Part shown: positions 34,101-44,098 of the stretch, one piece after another
Position numbering within the stretch: the stretch's first letter is position 1
Layout: each line of letters opens with the position of its first letter
NCBI GenBank assembly: GCA_948144175.1
Contig: CANXME010002420.1
Coordinates: 372,001 to 436,000, forward strand
DNA length: 64,000 bases
Source: Closterium sp. NIES-65
Lineage: Eukaryota; Streptophyta; Zygnematophyceae; Desmidiales; Closteriaceae
Direction: 5' to 3'
Position numbers and translations under genes: made by a program
The notes under the pieces: generated by a model
Told to the model about the DNA's origin: nothing
Seen by the model: the letters and a program-made list of their open reading frames with translations, nothing else
Databases searched by the model: none

Positions 34101-37100
34101 ACGTTCGACGAGTCGGTACCCTACTACCGCCTCTTCCCCTACCGCACTCCGTCCCTCCCCCCACCCCCGCTCTTCTTGGTACCAGGTCCCCCCCCGGTAG
34201 TCCCCCTCCCCCCTCAGGGTCCTGCCCCTTCAGGTGTGTCCCAGGTAGACGCGGTCGAGCCTGTCGAGGTCACTGGTGACTCTGGTGGTGCTGCGGGAGC
34301 TGAGCCTGGGGGTGCGGAGTCTGGGGGTGCTGAGCCTGGAGGTGCCGAGTCTGGGGGTGCTGAGCCTGGGGGTGCTGAGCCTGGGGGTGCCGAGTCTGGG
34401 GGTGCTGTGCCTGGGGGTGCTGAGCCTGGGGTTGCTGAGCCTGGGGGTGACGTGCCTGGGGGTGCTGTGTCTAGGGGTGCTGAGCCTGGAGGTGCTGTGC
34501 CTGGGGGTGCTTCGTCTCGCCGGGAGCCACTCTCCCCACAGGAGCTGCGTGAGTGGTTTGCCGGGCGCTGGAGGCGTGCTGCTGGTGCTGGTGGTTCTTC
34601 GGCTGCAGAGGGTACTGCTGCTGCGCGCCCCGCCGGCGCTCGTGCTGTGGGTGCTGGAGCTGCTGAGTCTGAGAGTTCTCCTGGAGCTGGTCCTGCTGAG
34701 GGTGTTGGCGCTGAGCCTGCCGCTGGCGGCCCGACTGACAGTGCTCCTGGTGCTGCGGCTGGAGGTTCTGGAGCTTCTGGTGGTGCTGCTGGAGGTGCTA
34801 CTGGAGTGGGTGCTCCTGCCGGGGCTGCTGGTGCTGTTCCTGCTGTTTCTAGCGTCGCCGCGCGGCCCCGACCGTACTTCGTTCCGCTCCTGCAGCAGGT
34901 TCTTGGTCTTACACCTCCTCCTCCTCCCTTCGAGGGTCCGCAGCCTGTCCGGTCACAGCCACAGCTACAGCCTGCCTCCCCTTTGCCTGCTCCTTCTCCC
35001 TACGCTGGTCCGACTGGAGGTCTTACTGAGCGTCGTGAGCCTGCGTCTCGTCCTGTGTCGCCTGTTCGTACTGAGCGCGCTAGTGGTCGCGGGTCGCGTC
35101 AGCGTCCTCCTCCTATCCCTGGCACGCACCGGATGTCACTGCGTCCGTCCACTGCTCCTCTGCGTGCCCCTTTGCCTTCTCCTCCTGCTTCCTCTCTTCC
35201 TGCTCTTGCCGACCCGGAGTCGGACGCCCTTCGTGCTGCCAGTCCTACTGTCACGCGTCTCCTGGCTACTGCTGTCACTGACCCCTCCTTCGAGTCGTCT
35301 GCTGCGTCTGCCCTTGTCACTGAGCTTGTCGACTTTGCTGCGCGCTGTCGTCTAGACTACGCTGCTCGTCTTGTCACTGAGTCTGAGTCCACCTGTCCTC
35401 CGTCCGTCGGGGGTGAGTGTGCCCTTGGCACGGACGTCCTTGAGGACAGGCAGGAGGAGTTCCAGTGTCTGGCCGCCGCTTCACCTCGTCTCGCGTCTGT
35501 ACTGCTAGCCCCTGAGGGAGACCCGGATGCACCAGACATCCCGACTCCGCGCTCTTACGCGGAGGCGATAGAGGGTCCCTACTCCTCTCAGTGGCAGGCA
35601 GCTATGGATGCAGAGATGGCTTCCTGGAAGTCCACAGGCACCTACGTTGACGCTGTTCCCCCTCCTGGGGCGAACATCGTCAGTGGCATGTGGATTTTCA
35701 GGGTGAAGCGGCCGCTGGGTTCTCCGCCTGTCTTCAAGGCGCGTTACGTGGCTCGTGGCTTCAGTCAGCGGCAGGGGGTTGACTACTTTCAGACCTTCTC
35801 CCCCACCCCGAAGATGACCACTCTTCGGGTTCTGCTACACGTTGCTGCTCACCGTGACTACGAGCTGCACTCTCTCGACTTCAGCACAGCTTTCTTGCAG
35901 GGCAGCCTGCACGAGGAGATCTGGCTGCGTCGCCCACCTGGCTTCACTGGGTCTTTCCCTCCTGGTACCCAGTGGAGTCTCCGGCGTCCAGTCTACGGTC
36001 TCCGCCAGGCGCCACGTGAGTGGCACGACACACTGAGGACTACGCTCGCGGCACTTGGGTTTGCTCCTTCCACTGCCGACCCGTCGCTGTTTCTGCGCAC
36101 CGACACCTCTCTGCCGCCGTTCTACATCCTCGTGTACGTCGACGACTTGGTCTTTGCCACAACTGACACTGCTGGACTCGCCTACGTGAAGTCCGAGCTG
36201 CAGAAGAGACACACGTGCACTGACCTGGGTGAACTGCGCAGCTACCTTGGCTTGCAGATCACCCGGGACAGAGCACGCCGCACCATTACCCTGACTCAGT
36301 CACACATGGTGCAGCAGGTCCTTCAGCGCTTTGGCTTCACGTACTCCTCGCCTCAGGCCACTCCTCTGCCTACTCGCCACTCGCTCTCAGCTCTGCCTTC
36401 GGATGAGTCCGTAGAGTCGAGTGGCCCGTTTGCAGAGCTTGTTGGCTGCCTCATGTACCTGATGACCTGCACACGACCTGACCTCGCATACCCTCTTAGC
36501 ATTCTCGCACGCTTTGTTGCTCCTGGGAGACACCGACCAGAGCACATGGCTGCAGCGAAGAGGGTGTTGCGCTACTTGTGCAGTACGTCGGGCATGGGGC
36601 TAGTGCTTGGAGGGCGCAGTCCAGTGGTCCTCACTGGGCACGCAGACGCTTCTTGGGCTGACGACCAGGCTACGCAGCGGTCGTCACAGGGTTACACCTT
36701 CAGCCTTGGTTCCGGCTCTGTCTCGTGGCGGGCTACCCGCTCGTCTTCTGTTCTCGGCTCCAGTTGTGAGGCTGAGATCTACGCTGGGGCTATGGCTGCA
36801 CAGGAGTTACGCTGGCTCACCTACCTGCTGACCGACCTTGGAGAGCAGCCTCGTTCTCCTCCAGTCCTGTACGTAGACAACAAGGCCATGCTGGCCTTGT
36901 GTCGAGAGCAGCGACTGGAGCACAGAACGAAGCACATTGCTCTTCGTTACTTTCTTGCTCGTGAGCTACAGCAGCGTGGACAGCTGCGACTTGCGTACGT
37001 GGCCTCTGAGGCCAACACTGCTGATGTCTTCACCAAGGCACTTGCGCCTTGTGATCATCAGCGTTGCTGCACGCAGTTGGGTCTTGTGCCTGTCTTGCCT

Positions 37101-37118
37101 CACTTGCTCTCCTCTTGA
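31176..37118 (+). CDS. Copia B gag-pol polyprotein (about 1980 aa)
   Basis: The ATG in GTCATGGCC matches the start context in copia A. Order: gag (MATPNVLTFDAEGRAIDFAV.., about 1-210); Gly-rich block (about 240-355) and Gln run; a C-x13-C-x3-H-x4-C motif instead of a standard CCHC knuckle; protease FTLDSGASRSFF; pre-integrase HHRLGHPSLLRLR; integrase with MDVWGP, DDYSRY, HSDRGGEF and DSPQQNGIAERR (D, D, E); a repeat linker of GGAEPGGAES pentapeptides. Reverse transcriptase has WIFRVKRP, RYVARGFSQRQGVDYFQTFS and YVDDLVFA; RNase H has GHADASWADD, SSCEAEIYAG and TKHIALRYF. All core motifs are present without a stop or frameshift, so it may be active. Confidence 0.95.
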   Translation: MATPNVLTFDAEGRAIDFAVWIEDLQLYLLCDAIDEVSLFDFVSGAVPAPPADADSAVRSKWATRDAAARLAVRRHLPSSERAHFSQCKTAQALYDAVVARYSSPSSATLSRLMLPFLFPDLASFPTVTDLVTHLRASDTRYRAALPAEFRAANPPPMYITLYFLVTRLPESLRVVRDQFLSVCPTTLTVDLLEESLLAAEKSIVAVGASRGDPRTPIFEGCAPSPLLPSVASAAAADLTGFESVGAASAPSGRRRAGKGKGGKGAGGARGGSGGGDGGGGGSGGGGGGGGGSGGTGGGGGGGGGGGGGSGGGGGSGGSDGPGGGGGGGDGGGGGGGGGSGGGGRSGSSQRSSSGGGQRQQQQQQQPQQQPQQQQRSRTVPAPQQLREWYSQRQRGGALGPCPYVLRTGDRAGERCGGAHTARRCFGRLTDAWRQQFPEAAEIPRWGELSRAGVAIYDLDFDAILSAMYAAIGSDEDDCYRCFPPDPGIGTAASGTSEAAALGASASVLSGAGESALSGTVSASASHTFTLDSGASRSFFRDRTTLTPLSRLVAVSLADPSGGPVLSRFSTVLPCPAAPSGTLTGLYLPSFSTNLVSGADLQDAGVHQFTPARQRVTHCTEADTGRHLATFTRRPGSSLYTLTTASPPGAESGRVTSSGQVFAAASRSGPESAPCSCRRLSHETLLWHHRLGHPSLLRLRGMASRVLVSGLPRSLPPLPLGPGPTCVPCVEGRQRAAPHSSQFPPTEAPLQTLHMDVWGPARVRGQGQERYFLLVVDDYSRYTTVFPLRSKGEVTAVLIDWIRAARLQLRRSFGSDFPVLRLHSDRGGEFSSGLLSAYCRARGIRQTFTLPDSPQQNGIAERRIGMVMDVARTSMMHAAAPHFLWPFAVRYAAHQINLHPRVSRPETSPALLWTGKVGDASAFRVWGSRAFVRDLSADKLSPRASPCVFLGFPPDAPGWQFYHPTSRRVLSSQDVTFDESVPYYRLFPYRTPSLPPPPLFLVPGPPPVVPLPPQGPAPSGVSQVDAVEPVEVTGDSGGAAGAEPGGAESGGAEPGGAESGGAEPGGAEPGGAESGGAVPGGAEPGVAEPGGDVPGGAVSRGAEPGGAVPGGASSRREPLSPQELREWFAGRWRRAAGAGGSSAAEGTAAARPAGARAVGAGAAESESSPGAGPAEGVGAEPAAGGPTDSAPGAAAGGSGASGGAAGGATGVGAPAGAAGAVPAVSSVAARPRPYFVPLLQQVLGLTPPPPPFEGPQPVRSQPQLQPASPLPAPSPYAGPTGGLTERREPASRPVSPVRTERASGRGSRQRPPPIPGTHRMSLRPSTAPLRAPLPSPPASSLPALADPESDALRAASPTVTRLLATAVTDPSFESSAASALVTELVDFAARCRLDYAARLVTESESTCPPSVGGECALGTDVLEDRQEEFQCLAAASPRLASVLLAPEGDPDAPDIPTPRSYAEAIEGPYSSQWQAAMDAEMASWKSTGTYVDAVPPPGANIVSGMWIFRVKRPLGSPPVFKARYVARGFSQRQGVDYFQTFSPTPKMTTLRVLLHVAAHRDYELHSLDFSTAFLQGSLHEEIWLRRPPGFTGSFPPGTQWSLRRPVYGLRQAPREWHDTLRTTLAALGFAPSTADPSLFLRTDTSLPPFYILVYVDDLVFATTDTAGLAYVKSELQKRHTCTDLGELRSYLGLQITRDRARRTITLTQSHMVQQVLQRFGFTYSSPQATPLPTRHSLSALPSDESVESSGPFAELVGCLMYLMTCTRPDLAYPLSILARFVAPGRHRPEHMAAAKRVLRYLCSTSGMGLVLGGRSPVVLTGHADASWADDQATQRSSQGYTFSLGSGSVSWRATRSSSVLGSSCEAEIYAGAMAAQELRWLTYLLTDLGEQPRSPPVLYVDNKAMLALCREQRLEHRTKHIALRYFLARELQQRGQLRLAYVASEANTADVFTKALAPCDHQRCCTQLGLVPVLPHLLSS

Positions 37119-37315
37119 CCTTGCTTGTACTTTCGCATATATATACTCTTGTTCTTGTATATCTCTATATATGATCTTGCATGTGAACTGGCCTTGTGGC
37201 CTTTGAACTTGTGCTCGGAATGCGTGGTGACTTTGTGATCCACCCTGAGCTTTGCTTTGCTTTGCTTGACTGGTCTTGTGACCCCTTGTTCTCCCCCACT
37301 TTGCCTATGGGGGTG

Positions 37316-37448
37316 TGTCAGAACTTATAGCTTACTTGTTTCTGTAGGCTATAGTGGGGTATCCCATAGGGGGTACAACCCAATTAGGGTTTCCTATTTG
37401 TACTCACTTCGTTCATAGTCATTCTCATTCTCGTTCTTTGTTTCCACA
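37316..37448 (+). repeat. Copia B 3' LTR
   Basis: Same as 30111-30243 over all 133 bases in my reading; preceded by GCCTATGGGGGTG. Confidence 0.94.
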
Positions 37449-37903
37449 CCCGCCGCCCACTACGCCGCCGGCCCCGCCGCCTGCTCAGCCGCGGCTCCGC
37501 CGCCCTCTCTGCCGGCTCCGCCGCTCCACCAGCCGCGGCCCCGCCGTCCCCGCCGCTGCACCTGCCGGCCCTGCTCCTTCGGCCCCGCAGCCCCTGATCT
37601 CGCGGCCCCGCCACCCTACCTGCAGCAGCCGAGCCGCCCACCTGCAGCAGCCGAGCAGCAGTGCAGCCGAGCCGCCCCGCACCCGAGCCGCCCTGCCGCC
37701 GAGCCGCCCGGGAGCCGAGCCGCCCTGAACCAGAGCCGCCCTGCCGCCGAGCCGCCCGGGAGCCGAGCCGCCCAGCAGCCGAGTCGCTGAGTCGCCGAGC
37801 CGCCCTTCTGCAGAGTTGTCCGGCCTGCCCTGCCTGGTGAGCACAGTCCCACTGTCACTGCGTGCTCTTCCCCTACTGCTTGCACTGCTTCGCTGTCGTC
37901 GTC

Positions 37904-40900
37904 ATGGCTACCCCTAGTGTCCTAGCTTTTGACGCTGAGGGTCGCGCCATTGACTTTGAGGTCTGGGTAGACGACCTGCAGTTGTTTTTATAGTGCGATA
38001 GGGCAGACGGCCTCTCTCTCTTTGACCTTACCTCTGGCGCCTCTCCTGCTCCTGCTGCTGATGCTGATCCAACTGTGCGCTCTCAGTGGGCCACCCGCGA
38101 TGCTGCTGCACGTCTTGCTGTGCGTCGCCACCTCCCTACCTCTGAGCGCGCGCACTTTAGTCAGTACAAGAGTGCTCAGACCTTGTACGACGCTGTAGTT
38201 GCGCGCTACTCCTCCCCTGCCACTGCTGCACTGAGCCGTCTCATGCTTCCCTACCTCTTTCCTGACCTCTCTGCCTTTCCCACTGTCGCTGACCTCATTA
38301 CGCACCTCCGCACTAGTGACACTCGCTACCGCGCCGCCCTTCCTGCTGAGTTCTGCGCTAAGAACCCCCCCCCCATGTACATCACTCTCTACTACGTAGT
38401 CGCACGCCTCCCTGACTCCCTTCGCGTAGTCAGGGACCACTTTCTCGCAGTCTGTCCCACCACCCTCACCGTCGACGTCCTCGAGAAGGCCCTCCTAGCA
38501 GCGGAGAAGAGCATAGTCGCTGTAGGAGCTTCTCGTGGAGACCCTCGCACCCCCATCTTTGAGGGGTGCTCTCCTTCCCCCTTGCTGCCCTCTGTTGCCT
38601 CTGCTGCTGCTGCCGACCTGCTTGGTATTGAGTCAGTCGGCGCGGCGTCTGCCCCTAGTGGGAGACGTCGCTCTGGCAAGGCCAAGGGGGGCAAGGGTGC
38701 GGGTGGAGCAGGAGGGGGCGGTGGCGGTGGCGGCGGAGGCGGCGGAGGGAGTGGGGGTGGCGGCGGGAGTGGTGGCGGGGGTGGTGGTGGTGGTGGCAGC
38801 AGCGGCGGAGGCGGCGGTGGTGGTGGCAGCGGTGGTGGTGGTGGCAGCGGCGGAGGTGGAGGCGGCGGAGGAGGCAGCGGAGGAGGCGGTGGTGGTGGAG
38901 GGGGTGGAGCTGGTCGGGGTGGTACCCAGCAGCGGAACGGCGGTGGTGGTGGCCAGCGCTCGCAGCAGCAGCAGCAGCAGCGTTCGCGGGACATCCCTCC
39001 GCCTCAGCAGCTTCGTGAGTGGTACACTCAGCGTCAGAGGGGTGGGGGTACTGGTCCTTGCACCTACGTCCTTCGTTCCGGCGACCGCGCGGGTGAGCAG
39101 TGTGGGGGTGCCCACCCCACTCAGCGCTGTTTTGGCCGCCTGACGGACGCTTGGCGTCAGCAGTTCCCCGGGGCTAGTGAGATCCCTCGCTGGGATGAGC
39201 TTCTTAGGGCTGGTGTAGCGATCTTTGATCTTGATTTTGATGCTATCCTTGCTGCTATGTATGCTGTGACTATTAGTGAGGAGACTGAGGGTTACCGGTG
39301 TTTCCAGCCCGACCCGGGCATTGGTACTGCTGCGCTAGGTGCTTGTGAGGCTGCTGCTCTAGGTGCAAGTGCGTCTGCGCTCTCAGGTACTGGTGAGACT
39401 GCGCTCTCAGGTACTGCGTCGTCCTCGTCCTCCCTTACTTTCACACTTGACTCTGGGGCTTCTCGCTCCTTCTTTCGAGACCGCACCACCCTTACGCCGC
39501 TTGGCCGGCCGGTTGCCGTCTCCCTGGCTGACCCCTCTGGGGGTCCTGTCCTCTCTCACTTCTCCACTGTCCTCCCGTGTCCGGCTGCCCCTTCGGGCAC
39601 CCTGTCTGGTCTGTACCTTCCCTCGTTCTCTACGAACTTGGTGAGTGGCGCGGACCTGCAGGATGTGGGGGTTCACCAGTTCACTCCTGCGAGTCAGCGG
39701 GTGACCCACTGCACGGAGGCACGCACAGGCCGACACCTGGCCACGTTCTCGCGTCGGCCGGGGTCGAGTCTCTACACCCTGACCGTTGAGTCTCCTCCTG
39801 TCCCTGCGTCTGGTCAGGTGGCTGCGTCAGGTCAGGTACTTGCTGCTGCGTCCCGGTCAGGTCCTGAGTCTGCCCCCTGTTCTTGTCGCCTCCTGTCTCA
39901 CGAGACTCTCCTTTGGCACCACCGTCTTGGCCACCCCTCCTTGCCCCGTCTTCGGAGCATGGCTTCCCGTGTCCTTGTCTCTGGTCTTCCCCAGTCTCTC
40001 CCTCCCCTTCCCTCCGGGCCAGGACCTTCCTGTGTCCCCTGTGTCGAGGGTCGCCTCCGGGCTGCTCCTCACTCCTCCCAGTTCCCCCCGACAGAGGCTC
40101 CTCTGCAGACGCTTCACATGGACGTGTGGGGCCCAGCCCCCGTCCGTGGGCAGGGTCACGAGCGCTACTTTCTGTTGGTGGTTGACGACTACTCGCGTTA
40201 CACCACAGTCCTCCCCTTGCGCAGCAAGGGTGCTGTCACTGAGGTGCTGATCGAGTGGATCCGCGAGGGTCGTCTCCAGCTCAGGAAGAGCTTCGGCTCG
40301 GACTTTCCTGTTCTGCGTCTGCACTCGGACAGAGGCGGAGAGTTCTCCTCGCGCCTTCTGCGAGACTACTGTCGTGCACGGGGGATCCGCCAGACCTTCA
40401 CGCTTCCGGACTCTCCACAGCAAAATGGGATTGCTGAGCGCCGCATTGGCATGGTCATGAATGTCGCTCGTACGTCCATGATGCATGCGGCTGCCCCCCA
40501 TTTTCTGTGGCCGTTTGCGGTGAGGTACGCGGCGCATCAGCTCAACCTTCACCCCAGGGTCTCTCGGCCCGCGATGTCCCCAGTCTTGCTGTGGACGGGG
40601 AAGGTTGGCGATGCGTCGGCGTTCCGTGTCTGGGGATCTCGGGCGTTTGTCCGCGACTTGTCTGCGGACAAGCTGTCCCCTCGTGCTGCTCCCTGTATCT
40701 TCCTTGGCTTCCCCACTGACGCTCCAGGGTGGCAGTTTTACCACCCCTCCTCTCGTCGTGTTCTGTCCTCCCAGGACGTCACGTTCGACGAGTCAGTCCC
40801 CTTCTACCGCCTCTTCCCCTACCGCACTCCTTCCCTCCCCCCTTCGCCGGACTTCCTTGTGCCGGTTCCCCCCCCGGTAGACCCCCTCCCCCCTCAGGTT

Positions 40901-43837
40901 CCTGCCCCCTCAGGTGTGTCCCAGGTAGACGCAGTTGACCCGGTCGAGGTTACTGGTGACTCTGGTGCTGCTGCGGGTGCTGAGCCTGGGGGTGCTGACT
41001 CTGGGGGTGCTGTGCGCGGGGGTGCCGGGCCTGGAGGTGCTGCTACTAGGGGTGCTGAGCCTGGGGGTGCTGGGCCTGGGGGTACTACTGCGGAGGGTGC
41101 TGAGCCAGGGGGTGCTGTGCCTGGAGCTGCTGAGTCTGGGGGTGCTGAGTTGGGAGCTGCTGAGCCTAGGGGTGCTGAGCCTGGGGTTTCTCCTGCTGCT
41201 GCGTCTCGACGGGAGCCCCTCTCTCCACAGGAGCTGCGCGAGTGGTTTGCTCGCCGCTGGAGGCGTGCTGCTGGAGCTGGAGCTTCTTCGACCGTCGAGG
41301 GTGCTGGTGCTGCCGGTCCCGGAGCTGCTGGGCCTGCGGGTCCTCCTGGAGCTGGAGCTGCTGAGGGTGTTGGTGCTGAGACCACTGCTGTCTGTCCTCG
41401 CGGTGGTTCTGCTGCTGGTACTGCTGGAGGTCCTGCCGCTGGAGGTGTTGGTGGCGCTGGTGCTATCGTTGAGGGTGCTGGTGCTGTCTCTGCTGAGTCT
41501 GGAGCTGCCGCGCGGCCTCGGCCGTACTTCGTTCCGCTCCTGCAGCAGGTTCTTGGTCTTTCTCCTCCGGTAGAGTGTCCACAGCCTGTCCAATCGCAGT
41601 CACTGTTGGAGCCTTCCTCTCCTTTGCCTGCTCCCTCTCCTTACACTGGTCCTACTGGAGGTCTTACTGAGCGTCGTGAGCCTGCGTCTCGTCCCGCGTC
41701 GCCTGTTCGTGCTGCTCGCGCTAGTGGTCGCGGTTCGTGTCAGCGTCCTCCTCCTGTCCCTGGCACGCACCGGATGTCTCTGCGTCCGTCCACTGCTCCT
41801 CTGCGTGCCCCTTTGCCTTCTCCTCCTGAGTCCTCTCTTCCTGCGCTTGCCGACCCTGAGTCGGACTCTCTTCATGCTGCCAGTCCTATTGTCACGCGTC
41901 TGCTTGCTACTGTCGTCACTGACCCCTCGTTTGAGTCCACTGCTGCGTCTGCTCTTGTCACTGAGCTCGTCGACTTTGCTGCTCGCTGTCGTCTAGACTA
42001 CGCTGCTAGTCTTGTTGCTGAGTCTGCGTCTGTCTGTCCTCCGTCCGTCGGGGGTGAGTGTGCTCTTGGCACGGACGTCCTAGAGGACAGGCAGGAGGAG
42101 TTACAGTGTCTGGCTGCTGCTTCACCTCATCTCGCGTCTGTACTGCTTGCTCCTGAGGGAGACCCGGATGCACTAGACATCCCGACTCCGCGCTCTTACG
42201 CGGAGGCCGTAGAGGGTCCCTACTCCTCTCAGTGGCAGGCAGCTATGGATGCAGAGATGGCTTCCTGGAAGTCCACAGGCACCTACGTTGACGCAGTTCC
42301 CCCTCCTGGGGCGAACATCGTCAGTGGCATGTGGATCTTCCGGGTGAAGCGGCCGCCGGGCTCTCCACCTGTCTTCAAGGCGCGGTACGTTGCTCGTGGC
42401 TTCAGCCAGCGGCAGGGAGTTGACTACTTTCAGACCTTCTCTCCCACCCCGAAGATGACCACTCTTCGGGTGCTGCTGCACATAGCCGCTCAGCGCGACT
42501 ACGAGCTTCACTCTCTCGACTTCAGCACTGCGTTCCTGCAGGGTAGCCTGCACGAGGAGATCTGGCTGCGCCGTCCACCTGGCTTCACTGGGACTTTCCC
42601 TCCTGGCACCCAGTGGAGCCTCCAACGGCCAGTCTACGGTCTTCGCCAGGCACCGCGTGAGTGGCACGACACACTGAGGACTACGCTTGCGGCTCTTGGG
42701 TTTGCTCCTTCTACTGCTGACCCGTCGCTGTTTCTGCGCACCGACACTTCACTGCCGCCGTTCTACATCCTCGTGTACGTCGACGACTTGGTCTTTGCCA
42801 CAGCGGACACTGCTGGACTCGCCTACGTGAAGTCCGAGCTACTGAAGAGACACACGTGCACAGACCTGGGTGAACTGCGCAGCTACCTTGGCTTGCAGAT
42901 CACTCGGGACAGAGCACGCCGCACCATCACCTTGACTCAGTCACACATGGTGCAGCAGGTCCTTCAGCGCTTCGGCTTCACGTACTCCTCGCCTCAGGCC
43001 ACTCCTCTGTCTACTCGCCACTCACTCTCAGCTCTGCCTTCGGATGAGTCCGTAGAGTCGAGTGGCCCGTACCCAGAGCTTGTTGGCTGCCTCATGTACC
43101 TGATGACCTGCACTCGACCTGACCTTGCATACCCTCTGAGCATTCTTGCACGCTATGTTGCTCCTGGGAGACACCGACCAGAGCACATGGCTGCAGCGAA
43201 GAGGGTATTGCGCTACCTGTGCAGTACGTCGGGCATGGGGCTAGTGCTTGGAGGGCGGAGTCCAGTGGTCCTTACAGGCCACGCGGACGCTTCTTGGGCT
43301 GACGACCAGGCTACGCAGCGGTCGTCACAGGGTTACACCTTCAGTCTTGGTTCCGGCTCTGTCTCGTGGCGGTCTACTCGTTTGTCTTCGGTTCTCAGCT
43401 CCAGTTGTGAGGCTGAGATCTACGCCGGGGCCATGGCTGCACAGGAGCTTCGGTGGCTCACCTGCCTGCTGACTGACCTTGGAGAGCCGCCTCGTTCTCC
43501 TCCAGTGCTGTACGTAGACAACAAGGCCATGCTGGCCTTGTGTCGAGAGCAGCGCTTGGAGAACAGAACGAAGCACATTGCTCTCCGCTACTTCCTTGCT
43601 CGTGAGCTGCAGCAGCGTGGTCAGTTGCGACTTGCGTACGTGGCCTCTGAGGCCAACACTGCTGATGTGTTCATTAAGGCACTCGCGCCTTGTGACCATC
43701 AGCGCTTCTGCACCCAGCTGGGTCTTGTGCCTGTCTTGCCTCACTTGCTCTCTTCTTTACTTTACTTGTTCTGTGACATATATATACCTGCTCCTGCTTG
43801 TCTAGTTTTATATATATGTCTGTACTCCTGCATGTGA
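37904..43837 (+). pseudogene. Copia A gag-pol with amber codon in gag
   Basis: The start MATPSVLAFDAEGRAIDFEV is followed by TAG at 37991-37993 (codon 30), where copia B has CTG. From there the frame is open to 43837. Gag, Gly-rich block, C-x13-C-x3-H-x4-C, protease (FTLDSGASRSFF), integrase, reverse transcriptase (YVDDLVFATAD) and RNase H are all intact and very close to B and F. The usual stop after VLPHLLSS is lost, adding about 27 residues encoded in the 3' region. Apart from readthrough, the first usable ATG downstream would lose the N-terminal gag end. Confidence 0.85.
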
Positions 43838-43968
43838 ACTGGCCTCTGGCCCTGCTCTTGTGCTCGGACTGTGTGGTGACTTTGTGATCCACCCTGAGCT
43901 TGCTTTGCTTTGCTTTGCTTGACTGGTCTTGTGACCCCTTGTTCTCCCCCACTTTGCCTATGGGGGTG

Positions 43969-44098
43969 TGTCAGATTATTATAGCTGATGCATGTTTGTA
44001 GGCTATAGTGGGGTAGCACATATGGGGTACAGCTTTCTAGGGTTGTATTTGTACCCAACCCTGACTTAGTCATTTCATTCCTGGTCATTTATTTCACA
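43969..44098 (+). repeat. Copia A 3' LTR
   Basis: Identical to the 5' LTR; followed by the CAAAC duplicate and the hAT sequence. Confidence 0.93.

Larger units (their letters stand above)
30111..37448 (+). mobile_element. Copia element B, intact, nested in A
   Basis: 133-bp LTRs at 30111-30243 and 37316-37448 are identical in my reading. CCCGC duplicates lie at 30106-30110 and 37449-37453. The primer site TGGAATCAGAGCAGG follows the 5' LTR. Length 7338 bp with an unbroken gag-pol frame. It is the youngest insertion in this nest. Confidence 0.95.
29442..44098 (+). mobile_element. Copia element A (with copia B nested inside)
   Basis: 130-bp LTRs, TG..CA, at 29442-29571 and 43969-44098, and identical in my reading. 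CAAAC duplicates at 29437-29441 and 44099-44103. A primer site TGGTATAGAGC follows the 5' LTR; a purine tract CTATGGGGG precedes the 3' LTR. Net length about 7.3 kb once B is removed. It inserted into the hAT transposase exon. Confidence 0.93.
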
